From JBBRWV01 sp038248985 (GTDB lineage Bacteria > Planctomycetota > Phycisphaerae > WQYP01), in assembly GCA_038248985.1 (NCBI GenBank), contig JBBRWV010000001.1, positions 14,749 through 78,748 of the forward strand: a stretch of DNA of 64,000 bases, given 5' to 3'. Below the pieces are notes generated by a model, which saw only the letters and a program-made list of their open reading frames with translations, was not told the DNA's origin and made no database searches. Position 1 is the stretch's first letter; each line of letters begins with the position of its first letter. Position numbers and translations under genes: made by a program. Positions 1 through 10,221 of the stretch are shown in pieces.

Positions 1-1725
1 AAACGAATGTTCGTGCGCGTCTCTGATCTGGATCTGACGGCCCTGCAGGAAGGATCCGCAGTTACCGCGACGGTCACCAGTTCCTCGGGTGACTCCGAGA
101 CCGTCAAGCTGTCGCGCGTGGGCCCGCCGAACTCACCCAACTATCTGGGCGAGCTGGACACCACGCTGGGGGAGGCGGTGAAGGAAGACGGGATGCTGCA
201 GGTGCTGGGGTCGGACAAGGTGATGATCACGTATATGGATGCGCAGACGGCCTCGAAAGAACTGAATATCGCCCGCAAAACAGAACTGCAGGCCGTGCAT
301 AACGGCATCGCCGACTTCATGGATGGGGCGTTCCGCGATCCGCTCAAGACGGTGGTGGTGGGAAAAACCGCTTACCTGCGGGTGATCGATCTCGATCGCG
401 ATATTTCGCCCAAGCCTGACACTGTGCAGGTAAAGGTCGTGGCGAAACGGCTCGTGAAGAAGGCCTCCACCACCTTGCCCGTCGCAGCAGACGCTGCGGA
501 TGCGGCCAAGAAAGTCGAAGGGGCCGAAGTTCCCAAGAAGGATGCGTCCGGTGCGGACATTCTTCAGGATGACGATGAACTTCCGGTGTACAAGGTGATA
601 GATGAAGTCACGCTGACGCTGGGGGAGCGCCCGCGCGAAGGCGTCACGGACAGCGGGGCAATGGGTGCCGAAAAGCCGAAGTCGATGCACACCGGGGTCT
701 TTGGCAACAGCGTGCCGATACTGCCGGGGACGGCGGTGGCGGGAGACGGGGTTCTTCAGGTGGAGTTTTTTGATCGCATTGAAGTGCAGTATATGGATGA
801 GATCAATTCGTCGGGCAAGCCACGCGAAGTGATCGGGGTATGCACCGCCGTGGACGGGGCGCTGGCCGATGTGAAGGCTTCCGACCCGAATATCGACAAT
901 ATTCAGCTGGAATTGCAGACCCGGCTGAAAAAGGCAGAAGCACTGACGAACATCGGTCGGATCTACAAGCAATTGGGCTTGAAAGAGCAGGCGGTTCTGC
1001 ATTTCCGCCAGGGGATCAGCGAGTGCGACGCCTTGGATGCGCGGGCCCGAAACCTGGGTGGCGAGGTGTTGGAGACCCTGTATGTGCGTTTGTGGAAACT
1101 TTACCTGGAATTGGACGAACTGGACCAGGCCGCCAAGATGTGTCTGCAACTGCAAAAGGATTTTCCCAACAGCCAGTTTGTAGATGAGGCGTTGCTGGGC
1201 CTGGGCGAGACGAGTCTGAAGAAGGGCGATGCCGAGAAGGCTATTTCCATCTTCAAACGAGTGTTGGATTTGCCGGTCAGCGCGCGCAAGGCCGATGCTT
1301 TGTATCAAATCGGCCTCTGCCAAGAGCAGATGGCCCAGCCCAAGGCCGGCACCTCCGGCGATGCGGCCAAGCCCAACCAAAAGCTGATGGAGTCGGCCTT
1401 CCTGAGCTATCAGCAAGTATTCCAGAGATATCCGACCAGCGGCGTGGCGGGTGATGCCGTCGGAAAAATGGCCGACTATTATCTCGCCGCCAAAGACTAC
1501 GATCGCGCCATATCCACCCTGCAACAAGCCCTCGATGAATACCCTGACGCCCAGTTCACTGATCGCATTTTGTATGACTTTGGACGCAGCCTCTACCGCA
1601 TGCAGCGGACGGACGAGGCCTTGGCCAAGTTCCGGCAGTTGCTCAGTGAATATCCCCAGAGCAAATGGGCCAGCAAGGTGAAACCCGTGATCGCGTCACT
1701 CGAAAAACGCGGCAAAGGTGATTAG
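1..1725 (+). CDS. TPR and beta-module envelope protein, 5' end missing
   Basis: The reading frame is open from the first base, and the first Met sits inside a conserved module, so the gene very probably begins upstream of the window. Two beta-rich modules come first (about residues 1-105 and 113-285), with the pattern R-V-x-D-x-D, alternating hydrophobic strands, then L-G-S-D-x-I-x-x-x-Y-x-D. The same module recurs in the next gene. The last ~280 residues are degenerate TPR helices (for example AEKAISIFKRVLDL). By analogy with its neighbour it should act in the periplasm or envelope as a protein-protein scaffold. The second module is interrupted by a low-complexity Ala/Lys/Asp segment (about residues 155-185). 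It heads a same-strand run leading to ExbB/ExbD genes. The exact function is unknown. Confidence 0.8.
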   Translation, partial: KRMFVRVSDLDLTALQEGSAVTATVTSSSGDSETVKLSRVGPPNSPNYLGELDTTLGEAVKEDGMLQVLGSDKVMITYMDAQTASKELNIARKTELQAVHNGIADFMDGAFRDPLKTVVVGKTAYLRVIDLDRDISPKPDTVQVKVVAKRLVKKASTTLPVAADAADAAKKVEGAEVPKKDASGADILQDDDELPVYKVIDEVTLTLGERPREGVTDSGAMGAEKPKSMHTGVFGNSVPILPGTAVAGDGVLQVEFFDRIEVQYMDEINSSGKPREVIGVCTAVDGALADVKASDPNIDNIQLELQTRLKKAEALTNIGRIYKQLGLKEQAVLHFRQGISECDALDARARNLGGEVLETLYVRLWKLYLELDELDQAAKMCLQLQKDFPNSQFVDEALLGLGETSLKKGDAEKAISIFKRVLDLPVSARKADALYQIGLCQEQMAQPKAGTSGDAAKPNQKLMESAFLSYQQVFQRYPTSGVAGDAVGKMADYYLAAKDYDRAISTLQQALDEYPDAQFTDRILYDFGRSLYRMQRTDEALAKFRQLLSEYPQSKWASKVKPVIASLEKRGKGD

Positions 1726-1769
1726 GTAAAGTCGCGGCCACCGGGTCGCGCACACACGGCATTCACATG

Positions 1770-1798
1770 TTTCCGATTTTCCGACTTACGATTTCCGA
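1770..1798 (+). repeat. Degenerate heptad array upstream of the giant TPR gene
   Basis: The units read TTTCCGA / TTTTCCGA / CTTACGA / TTTCCGA, end to end. The array lies in the 91-base gap between the two TPR genes, finishing 18 bases before the ATG of the second. It is one of several arrays with 7-base period in the window, each with its own sequence. Confidence 0.6.
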
Positions 1799-1816
1799 GT
1801 TGAAAGGCTAAACACG

Positions 1817-4800
1817 ATGGCCCGCAAAAATAAATTCATGAGCAAAATTACCGCATCGGCCCTCCTGGTCGCACTGATGACCGGCGGCGTCGTTTTGTAT
1901 CCGGATTTGGTGACGGCCGCGCCGAAGGACGCCAAAACCGTGCAGACGTCCACCGCTGCCGTGGCCGCCATCAAGACGCTACTCACCCAGATTTCTCAGG
2001 CCACTGGCGAAGAATTACGGTCTCCGCTGCGCCTGAAATTGGTGGACGCATACATGGAGCACGGACGCCCGTTGGAAGCGGCGGCCGAGTTGCAGGTATG
2101 GTTGAAGAACAATTCGAAAGCCCCGGAACGCGAGAGGGCTCTGCTGACCTTGATCAACGCCCAGCGCCAAAGCAATGACTGGGACGGTGCTGCGAGTGTG
2201 AGCCGCACATTTATACGCGAATATCCCAAATCCGCATCGCTGGAGAGCACGTTTTCCGGGTTGGTCGAAATTGCGCGTTATGGGCAGGCCTCCCCCGTAA
2301 GCGAAGCCTCCGCCCTGGGCGACTGGGTCGCGGCCAATCCGAACGATGCCGCGAACGCCGGACGCATGTTGCGCCAAGCACGTTTACAGGAACAGTCCGG
2401 CGCCGTCGCTGAAGCGATTGCCACCCTGCGAAAATTTACCGCCAAATATCCCAAGGATCCGGCGGCGGGCGATGCCAGTTGGCGCGCGATTTACCTAACC
2501 CACGATCGCCTCCGACGCTCCGCCGAAGCCTTTGAGGCCGGTAAGATTTTCCTGAACGCCAATCCGAAACGCCCCAACAGCAGCAAGGAATGGCAGTGGC
2601 TGGGCGACCTGGCCCGTTCCATGGACAATCACCAGGAAGCGATTCAGGCCTTCAAGAAGGCTCTGGCGGCTGATCCGACCAATCGAGAGTTGATCAATCA
2701 GTTTCAAGATTCTCTATGGCGCACCGGAAATATCCCGGAAATGTCCGCGCTCTCCGATTTCATGACCAAGAACCTTCCTTGGGATTCGCAGAATTGGAAC
2801 CTGCGGCTTGCGCTGGCCAACAAGAGCCTGGACGCCGACGGAAAAAAGAACGGCCCAGCCGTTCAGGCGGAAATGCTCTCTCTGATCGATAAGGGAGTAA
2901 GGCCCGGAGATGCCGCAGGGATCTACGAGCGGGCCTCCCTGGCTTTGGGAATAGACCCCAAAGTGATCACGGAAACGCTCAAAGGAAAATATGCCCAGGC
3001 CAAAAGGGAAGGACGCCGCGAACTGGCGGAACGGATTACGGAACTCCTGCGTCGCACGCAGGGGGCGACCATCACCCAGGCCTTTATTGAGACGGAGCTG
3101 AAAGAGAATCCGCTCAACAATGGCAACTTGGTGCGCACCTACGTTGAGATGTCGGTGAATGATCAGATTTGGGAGACCAACGAAAAGAAACGCACGAAAT
3201 ATGAGCTCGATGGGACAATTAAGAAGATTGCCGAGATTATCAAACCCTACGCCTATTTGCCTGAATTGCGCAAAGGGATGGAACAGGCCGGGGACGCCCT
3301 CCAACGCACCAAGCAGAAAGAATTGACCGTGGTACTGCGGCAGCAAATCGAAATGCTGTCCCAGACCGAGCTGGCCATACAAGTGGATATCGCCTATCGC
3401 GAAGCCCGTCGCGATTGGAAAAAAGCGACCGATGCGCTGACTATCCTTTTGAAAGAATCCAAAACCAATCCGGCAGTATTTACCACTCTGGGCCACGATA
3501 CGATGTGGACCCTGCTGGAACGCACCCCGCCCGAGGGCGTTGACAAGGTCCTCGCCTGGTGGGGTGCCCAGGCCGACAGTCGCCCGGATGACATCTGGTT
3601 CAACAACATGGTCGGCGACGCATTCCGCCGCTACAAAAAATTCCCCGAAGCCGTGGTCTTCTATGCCCGCGGCAGCACCGGCACCGTCACCATCGAAAAC
3701 AGCCAGAACTACAGCCAGGCACTGGGGTCGTTGATTGATGTTTACAGTTACGAGCTCAAGAAAAATGATGAAGCCGAAAAACTAATCGTCAATTTTGACC
3801 GCAACGCAACGTCGTATTCACCCCAGGCACGGCAGGAACGTTACCGCCAGTTCGGCGATTTCTACGGCCGCTTGAACGCCCGCGACAAACAAATCAACTA
3901 CTACCGCAAGGCCGCCGAACTCGGCATGTCCAACACCGGCTACGATTCCGTCAAGAACCTCATGATTGTGCTGCCGCCTGCCGAGAGTGTCGCCTACGGT
4001 CAGAAGCTGCTGGCCGATGCGGCCTACGACAAATGGTCTCCCGAAATCGGCCTCATGGTGGCGCACCGCCAGGCCACGGGCTTGAAAGACATGGCCGCCG
4101 CCGTCGATACGCTGGCCTTGGCCAATGAAAAGCGCCTGACCACCGGCACCTTCGATATGGACAACTGGGGAACATTCCGCGAACTGGTGTCGATGGGCCT
4201 TGATCTGGCCGACCCCAAACGCGTGACCGATCCCAAACGCAAGGAAATGCTCACCGGCATCAAGCCGCTGGAACCCGCCAAGCTGGACCAGCTGCTCGCC
4301 CTGGGAATGCAGTGGCTCGGTTCACAGCAGATGCACGAAGTCGCGCGGGAAATCATCCGCCGGGCCGGCACCTCCGGGGAACGCGGTGCCCAACTGGATA
4401 TTTTCTCGCAGATTCTGGCACGTACCAAGGCCAATGACGGGTGGCACTGGGATCGCAACATGGAAATCATCAATGACGAAGTCGCCCGCGGAAATGAGGG
4501 GACGGCGTCCACCATGCTCCGATTGCTGCTGAAACAATCCAGTGGCTACAACGAAGCCGCCCGCTCCGCCGCTCGTTCGCTGCTCCTCAACACCTATAAA
4601 AAATTCGGTGAGGATCTGCTGGCGGTCGATGACAAGTCTCCGATCGCGCCGCTGCTGAAAGGCGCCAGCTACCTGCGGCTCGGCGAGGAAAAAACCGCCT
4701 GGGAGATGTACCAGAAAAACGCGGAACTTTTCGCCCAGAAAATTGACGAAATTCCCAGCGAATACGTGCTTTATATCGGCAATGAACTGGCCACCGGTTC

Positions 4801-7800
4801 CGATGCCGACCGCGATGTCGCCGAGCAACTGTTGCGCACGTGGCTGGCCCGCGCCGACAAAATCCAGGGCTTGGAGGGCTCGGTGAAGGCGGCGGTTCAG
4901 CTCAAGCTCGCTGACGTCTTCTACTATGGACGCCGCTTTGACGTTGCCCGCGCCGAGTACCAATCAGTCATGGACAAGTATCCCGAAACTGCCCAGGCCA
5001 TCGAAGCGCAGTTCCGCATCGGCGAGTCCTTCATGTACCAGAAGAACTACGTGGAGGCGACGAAAGTCTTCGAAAAACTGCGGAAAAACAAGGATACCGA
5101 CATCGCCATCCGCGCGACCTTCATGCAGGGCGTCCTGCAGTATGAAACCAACGCCCGCGAAGAAGCCCGGGAAACGTTCAAGGCTGTGCTCGACCTCTCC
5201 CCCTCCGAAGAAATCGCCTCCAAAACCCTCTTCCAACTGGCCTTGATCTACGGCGACGACAACCGCTTCAAAGAAATGTTGGACATGCTCTCGGCCATCG
5301 GCAACTACGGCCGCGAAGCCAAACGCTGGCACTCCCCCGGCAAACCCCTGACCGTCCTCATTCACGATCCGGACATGGCCATCGTTCAGGACGCCCGCTC
5401 CGTCCCCGTGCTCGTGACCACGTCCAATGGCGATCGCGAGTTGATCACGCTCGTTTCCGGCGCCGCCGGCAAGGGCTTCTTTCAGGCCGATCTGCCGACG
5501 ACCCTGGGTGCCAGCAAACCCAATGACGGAACCCTGCAATTGCTGGGTTCAGACATCATCACCTATGACTATCCCGACGATTTCAAGGCGAAATTCAAAT
5601 ATGTCCCGCCCCCGCAGGGAAATATCCGCATTGCTGCGGACGCGACGTTCGCGGTCTCCAACGCCCACATCCAGGAAGAGAGCAAAAGAAGCGCCCTGCA
5701 ACGCGCCGACAAAGACGGCAAAATCCAACGCCTGTCCGATGAAGCCAAGGAGTTTCGTGCCAATAACGAAATCAAGCCGGGCAATCCTCTCTACGTCCGC
5801 ATCGTCGATCCCGACCGCTCCACCAACGTCGGCGTCAATCGCGTCGAAGTCGTCGCCCGGGCCGGCACCGGCGATACCGTCCGCATGTGGGTAAATGAAA
5901 CCTCCGCCAACACGGGCATCTTTGAAGGAATGATCAAGACGGCCGAACGCCCCGCCGAGGCCATCGCTTCCGATAGCTCGCTGGGCAAACTTCCCGGTCT
6001 TGCCACCGATAAGGACACTGCCAGTGCGTGGGAGTCGCAACACGATGGTCAACCCGGCAAGTGGCTTGCCGCTGACCTCAAAGATGTTTTCTCCATCAAG
6101 CAGTTCGCGTTCTCCATGCCTGACGACAAGCAACTCGCTGCGGCGCGCTTTACCATTGAGTCGTCCAACAACGGTACGTTGTGGACGCCTGTGCTGACGC
6201 AGGACAAAGGCAAGATTGCCCACGGACTCACGCTGAATTACGGTCCGATGCGTCACAAGCACTACGCTTGGAGCAAGGAAAAGGCGAAGTTCGCTGATGC
6301 GAAGGCCCCCGAAGATCTCACTTCCTACATCAACACCGTGGCCACGGCCAAGGTCGCTTCGCTCGACGCCAGCGCCGTCAACACCATGGCCCTGCCCGCC
6401 GTCGGCACCGATACCGAAGCGGATGTGCATTCGTTGGTTGGTTATTTCTTCGTCAACAAAACCGGCGTTCAAACTTTCCACGCCATCACCGGCGATAACG
6501 GTTCCGCCGCCCTCGTGATCGACGGCCGCGTAATCGCCGCCGACAAGAAAGGCTTCTCGGAATGGGGCGTTGGCGTCGAGTTGACCCGCGGCTGGCACCA
6601 CTTCGCCGGATTCATCACGTTGCGCGGCGCCTATACCGATCGCAGCAAGCCCGCCGGTTTCCGTTGCACCCCCATCGACACCTGGGGCGTCGATCAGGCG
6701 ATGCAATACGCAACAGCCCAGCGCGGCGGTGAGAATGAACCCATGCCCGTGCCTTCACTCATTTCCGTGCCCGCCGAGGGAAAACTCAAAGTCGAGGGCG
6801 CAACCCTCACGGCTGATTTTTCCGCTGCCCCCATTCCCGGCCGTCTCTTTCGCGTCCGATTCGAAAAATACAGCGGCGATTTCGTCAGCGTTTCCAACCT
6901 GCAAGTCACCGGTGCCGACGGCAAACTCCTTCTGCCCGCCGAAGGCAGCGTGGTATCCCTCGCCGATGATGACGTACTGCAAGTATCTCCTGGCGAAGAC
7001 ATTTCCGTGAGCTATGCCGATCAGGTCAACACCCGCACCCCCGGCGAAGCCCGCGCTCTCTCTGGCAAGTTGAAGGCCACCTACTACAACGCCAAAATCG
7101 CCGCGATTGCCTACGAGGTAAAATCCACCACTGAAGGCGTGGAACGTCGCATCAAGGAACTTTACCGGATCGATCCCGGTGATCGCATCATCGCCCACAT
7201 CACCGATTACGATGAAGACACCTCGCCGGAAATCAACAAGCTGCAATTCAAGGTACGTTCCGAAAGCGGCGCCGAAGTCGCTCTGGAAGCCACCGAAACC
7301 GATGCCACCTCCGGCATCTTCACCAAGGAAATTGAAACTGGCGAGGGCCTCGGAAAACTCTCCGTGAAACCCGGCGAACGCATCTACCTTATCTATACCG
7401 ATCGGCAGAACACACAGCCCGGTTCGCGCACCGATCGCGTCGCTGAACTCTCCGTCGTCAAACCCACCGACGGCCTGGTGAACATCCTGCCCACGCGGGC
7501 CGAATTGCCCCCGCCGCCCAAAAAAGATGCCGCCCCCGTATTCGCCACTGGCGATGGCGTGACCATCGGCGAACCCCGCATAATCTATCTGAAGCCTGAA
7601 CCCGGGAAGCCCGCGCGTGTGGTGCTCGCCGCCCCGCTCACTGTCGAAGTCATCGATCAGGATGCCGCCAAGGATTCCCACTCGACGGTGGTGGTGGAAA
7701 TTACCACGTCTTCCGGCGCCAAATTGAAACTCCCGCTGGAACTCTCAGACCAAACCAGCCAAGGCTCCTGGGGCCACGGTTCCGCCATGGCGGACGGTCG

Positions 7801-9307
7801 TTTCGTCGGCCAGGCCTTGCTCGTCCTCGGCAAGCCCGATGAAAACGGCAAGTCCAACACCTCCGTCTCCGTGGAACGTGCACGGCGCCTCCTGGGCGCA
7901 TGGCGTTACAGCGATGGCGACAATGCCAATTCTGATGCCGGTTCCGTCAAGGCTCCCGTGCTGCCGATTCTCGGGTCCGACACGATCACTGCGGTCTACA
8001 ACGATAAGCGTTCAACCAGCGGCGATAACCAGGAACGCAAGTCCGAAGGACGCATGGTCACCGATGCCACGCTCACGAATCTCGACCGTGGATTCCTCGA
8101 ACCCGTGGCCACCATTCACCTCGGTGAAAAACTTTACCTCCGCGTCGAGGATGCCGATCGCGACACCACGGCCGAGCAGGACGAAGTCACCGTGACCCTT
8201 ACCAGCAACGCCGGCGAGAAACTGGACATCACGTTGAAAGAAACCCTGGGTCACTCCGGTACATTCACCGCCGAAGTGCCCACCCATCACGCCACCAAGC
8301 CCGACCCTGCCAATGGCACGCTGGATACCAATTTCGGCGACTCGCTTTCACTGGCCTACGTGGATGACTCGCACACCCAGTCGATGTCACCCATCGAACG
8401 CAAACTCAGCATCCAGGTCGCCCTCGGAGCCGATGCAGCGATGGCCGCGTTCACCAAGCAGTTCGGCAGCGAGGAAATCGCCGTCGAAACCCAGTTCAAG
8501 CTCGCCGAATGCTATTTCGAGATTTTCAAGAGTCAGAATCAAATCAAGGCCACCGCCGAGGCCCGCGTCGCCCTCGAATCCGGCCGCGCCATCCTCGCCA
8601 CCGTCCGTGACAACTACCGCGGCTCCGGGTACGAAGCCCGCGTGCTCTACCTGCTCGGCGGCTTCCACCAGGAACTCAAGGAACTCGACCAGGCCATCGA
8701 ATGTTACAACGGCATCATCCGCTCGCATTCCAACAACGCCTTCGCGCCTGATGCCCAGTACAAACTCGCCCAGTGCTTCGAAGACAAAAATGAGATGGAT
8801 CGTGCCAGCGAAGAGTATGTGCGGCTGGCCTACACCTACCCCGATAATCCCCTCATCGCCAAGTGCATGGTCCGCCTGAACGACTACTTCTTCAAGATTA
8901 ACAAGTTCCAGGTCGCCGCCAACATCTGCGGCCAATTTCTGGAGCAGTACGGCGAGCATGAACTGGCCCCCAAGATCGCCTTCCGCCAGGGTCAATGCTA
9001 CTTCAAGGCTGCTGAAACCCCCGTCCGCGAAGGTGAGCCGAAAACCGATCCGAAGGCTAATTACTTCCTCGCCGCCAAGGCCTTCGATGTACTGGTGGAA
9101 CGCTACACCGATAGCGACCTGCGTCCCGATGCCATGTTCTGGGCCGGTCGGGCGTATCATGAGGCCGGTGAGGAAGCCCTGGCGTATCGTCGTTACCGTC
9201 GCGTCACCTGGGACTTTCCAGATTCCGATGCCGCACGTTATGCTCGCGGTCAGTTGACGCTGCCGGCCATGCTCAACGCGGCCAAGGATGATTCCGGCAG
9301 CAAGTAA
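1817..9307 (+). CDS. Giant secreted TPR protein with beta-sandwich modules
   Basis: This 2496-residue protein starts with a signal peptide (positive N-terminus, hydrophobic core about residues 12-30, cut near TAA-PKD). Residues ~40-1170 are mostly TPR-like helices. Then come beta-rich modules: ~1180-1260, ~1320-1385, a discoidin (F5/8 type C)-like segment ~1394-1480, a PA14-like segment ~1534-1615, and further modules at ~1785-1880, ~1938-2090 and ~2101-2195. Each repeated module carries a D-x-D-x-D start and a late T-G-x-F. The C-terminus (~2208-2490) returns to TPR helices. The first Met has an AAAGG about 10 bases upstream; Met8 is an alternative. Discoidin and PA14 folds usually bind sugars or surfaces, so an envelope or extracellular scaffold is likely. 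It precedes ExbB/ExbD genes that could energise it. No enzymatic motif is visible. Confidence 0.85.
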   Translation: MARKNKFMSKITASALLVALMTGGVVLYPDLVTAAPKDAKTVQTSTAAVAAIKTLLTQISQATGEELRSPLRLKLVDAYMEHGRPLEAAAELQVWLKNNSKAPERERALLTLINAQRQSNDWDGAASVSRTFIREYPKSASLESTFSGLVEIARYGQASPVSEASALGDWVAANPNDAANAGRMLRQARLQEQSGAVAEAIATLRKFTAKYPKDPAAGDASWRAIYLTHDRLRRSAEAFEAGKIFLNANPKRPNSSKEWQWLGDLARSMDNHQEAIQAFKKALAADPTNRELINQFQDSLWRTGNIPEMSALSDFMTKNLPWDSQNWNLRLALANKSLDADGKKNGPAVQAEMLSLIDKGVRPGDAAGIYERASLALGIDPKVITETLKGKYAQAKREGRRELAERITELLRRTQGATITQAFIETELKENPLNNGNLVRTYVEMSVNDQIWETNEKKRTKYELDGTIKKIAEIIKPYAYLPELRKGMEQAGDALQRTKQKELTVVLRQQIEMLSQTELAIQVDIAYREARRDWKKATDALTILLKESKTNPAVFTTLGHDTMWTLLERTPPEGVDKVLAWWGAQADSRPDDIWFNNMVGDAFRRYKKFPEAVVFYARGSTGTVTIENSQNYSQALGSLIDVYSYELKKNDEAEKLIVNFDRNATSYSPQARQERYRQFGDFYGRLNARDKQINYYRKAAELGMSNTGYDSVKNLMIVLPPAESVAYGQKLLADAAYDKWSPEIGLMVAHRQATGLKDMAAAVDTLALANEKRLTTGTFDMDNWGTFRELVSMGLDLADPKRVTDPKRKEMLTGIKPLEPAKLDQLLALGMQWLGSQQMHEVAREIIRRAGTSGERGAQLDIFSQILARTKANDGWHWDRNMEIINDEVARGNEGTASTMLRLLLKQSSGYNEAARSAARSLLLNTYKKFGEDLLAVDDKSPIAPLLKGASYLRLGEEKTAWEMYQKNAELFAQKIDEIPSEYVLYIGNELATGSDADRDVAEQLLRTWLARADKIQGLEGSVKAAVQLKLADVFYYGRRFDVARAEYQSVMDKYPETAQAIEAQFRIGESFMYQKNYVEATKVFEKLRKNKDTDIAIRATFMQGVLQYETNAREEARETFKAVLDLSPSEEIASKTLFQLALIYGDDNRFKEMLDMLSAIGNYGREAKRWHSPGKPLTVLIHDPDMAIVQDARSVPVLVTTSNGDRELITLVSGAAGKGFFQADLPTTLGASKPNDGTLQLLGSDIITYDYPDDFKAKFKYVPPPQGNIRIAADATFAVSNAHIQEESKRSALQRADKDGKIQRLSDEAKEFRANNEIKPGNPLYVRIVDPDRSTNVGVNRVEVVARAGTGDTVRMWVNETSANTGIFEGMIKTAERPAEAIASDSSLGKLPGLATDKDTASAWESQHDGQPGKWLAADLKDVFSIKQFAFSMPDDKQLAAARFTIESSNNGTLWTPVLTQDKGKIAHGLTLNYGPMRHKHYAWSKEKAKFADAKAPEDLTSYINTVATAKVASLDASAVNTMALPAVGTDTEADVHSLVGYFFVNKTGVQTFHAITGDNGSAALVIDGRVIAADKKGFSEWGVGVELTRGWHHFAGFITLRGAYTDRSKPAGFRCTPIDTWGVDQAMQYATAQRGGENEPMPVPSLISVPAEGKLKVEGATLTADFSAAPIPGRLFRVRFEKYSGDFVSVSNLQVTGADGKLLLPAEGSVVSLADDDVLQVSPGEDISVSYADQVNTRTPGEARALSGKLKATYYNAKIAAIAYEVKSTTEGVERRIKELYRIDPGDRIIAHITDYDEDTSPEINKLQFKVRSESGAEVALEATETDATSGIFTKEIETGEGLGKLSVKPGERIYLIYTDRQNTQPGSRTDRVAELSVVKPTDGLVNILPTRAELPPPPKKDAAPVFATGDGVTIGEPRIIYLKPEPGKPARVVLAAPLTVEVIDQDAAKDSHSTVVVEITTSSGAKLKLPLELSDQTSQGSWGHGSAMADGRFVGQALLVLGKPDENGKSNTSVSVERARRLLGAWRYSDGDNANSDAGSVKAPVLPILGSDTITAVYNDKRSTSGDNQERKSEGRMVTDATLTNLDRGFLEPVATIHLGEKLYLRVEDADRDTTAEQDEVTVTLTSNAGEKLDITLKETLGHSGTFTAEVPTHHATKPDPANGTLDTNFGDSLSLAYVDDSHTQSMSPIERKLSIQVALGADAAMAAFTKQFGSEEIAVETQFKLAECYFEIFKSQNQIKATAEARVALESGRAILATVRDNYRGSGYEARVLYLLGGFHQELKELDQAIECYNGIIRSHSNNAFAPDAQYKLAQCFEDKNEMDRASEEYVRLAYTYPDNPLIAKCMVRLNDYFFKINKFQVAANICGQFLEQYGEHELAPKIAFRQGQCYFKAAETPVREGEPKTDPKANYFLAAKAFDVLVERYTDSDLRPDAMFWAGRAYHEAGEEALAYRRYRRVTWDFPDSDAARYARGQLTLPAMLNAAKDDSGSK

Positions 9308-9353
9308 TAGTTTGGATTGAATATCGTTGTGAGTTTATTCGAGGTTTCCGACC

Positions 9354-10181
9354 ATGAGTTTTCTAATCACACTGGCGCAAGCGGCATCGACTGCGGCCAC
9401 CCAAGCCGCCTCCAACCCCGCCACCGTCACCCAGACCACCGAAAACGCCAAGGCTTGGTATGAGTACGGCCTTATCGGCTGGTACTACAACGGTGGCTTC
9501 TTCATGATTCCACTCTTCCTTTGCCAGGTCATCGGATTGGCGATCATCATTGAACGCATCCTCGCCTATCGCGCGATCTCCATCGATACCTCCGGCTTCC
9601 GCGCCAAAATCGCCGCGTTGCTCTCCGGCGGAAAGGTCGATGACGCACTGGTGCTCTGCGACACCACCCCCGGCCCGGTCTCCGCGACCATCGCCGTCGG
9701 CCTCCGCCGTTTCAAACTCCTTCGCGTCCTCGGTAAACCCGCCGATCAAATCGAGTCTGAAGTGTCCAAGGCCGTCGATGATTTCGGCGTTCACATCATC
9801 GCGATTCTCGAGAAGCATCTCCCGCTCCTCGCGACTGTCACCGCCCTGGCCCCGCTCTTCGGCTTCATCGGCACCGTGTACGGCATGGTCGAAGCCTTCG
9901 ATGCCATCACCCAGGCCGCTGGCTCCGGCAACATCATTCTGGTAACCGCGTCCGGCATCAAGGTGGCGTTGCTCACCACCGTCCTGGGCCTCTGCATCGC
10001 CATCCCCGCCCAGTTCTTCTACAACGCCTTCTCCAACCGTGTCAACGGCTTCGTCCTCGAAGTCGAAGAATCCGCGACGGAGCTGGTCCAGAACCTCGCA
10101 CTCATGTCGGCTCTGGGCGATTCGGCGATCACGTCGAGCCCCGCCGACGCCAAGGCAGTTCTAGCGACCACCACGGCCTGA
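9354..10181 (+). CDS. ExbB/TolQ/MotA-family proton-channel protein
   Basis: The 275-residue protein has a Thr/Ala-rich N-terminal stretch, then a hydrophobic segment around residues 48-68 (FFMIPLFLCQVIGLAIII) followed by the family's ERxLAYR motif. A cytoplasmic region follows, then the paired C-terminal membrane helices (about 155-178 and 198-220). The loop after helix 2 carries APLFGFIGTVYGM, matching the TolQ/ExbB consensus G-L-x-G-T-V-x-G-M. Family members form a pentamer around an ExbD dimer and use proton flow to drive TonB or Tol partners. The two ExbD genes directly downstream support this. The TPR genes upstream suggest a dedicated partner rather than siderophore uptake, since no TonB-dependent receptor is nearby. 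Confidence 0.92.
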   Translation: MSFLITLAQAASTAATQAASNPATVTQTTENAKAWYEYGLIGWYYNGGFFMIPLFLCQVIGLAIIIERILAYRAISIDTSGFRAKIAALLSGGKVDDALVLCDTTPGPVSATIAVGLRRFKLLRVLGKPADQIESEVSKAVDDFGVHIIAILEKHLPLLATVTALAPLFGFIGTVYGMVEAFDAITQAAGSGNIILVTASGIKVALLTTVLGLCIAIPAQFFYNAFSNRVNGFVLEVEESATELVQNLALMSALGDSAITSSPADAKAVLATTTA

Positions 10182-10221
10182 AGTGACCTCACACCGCCTG
10201 TAAAGAAAGTTTCTCCCCGCT

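Noticed and set aside
133..1527. 464-codon open frame on the minus strand opposite the first TPR gene
   Set aside because: It mirrors a gene with clear TPR and beta modules, has no recognisable domain, and open antisense frames are common in GC-rich coding DNA.
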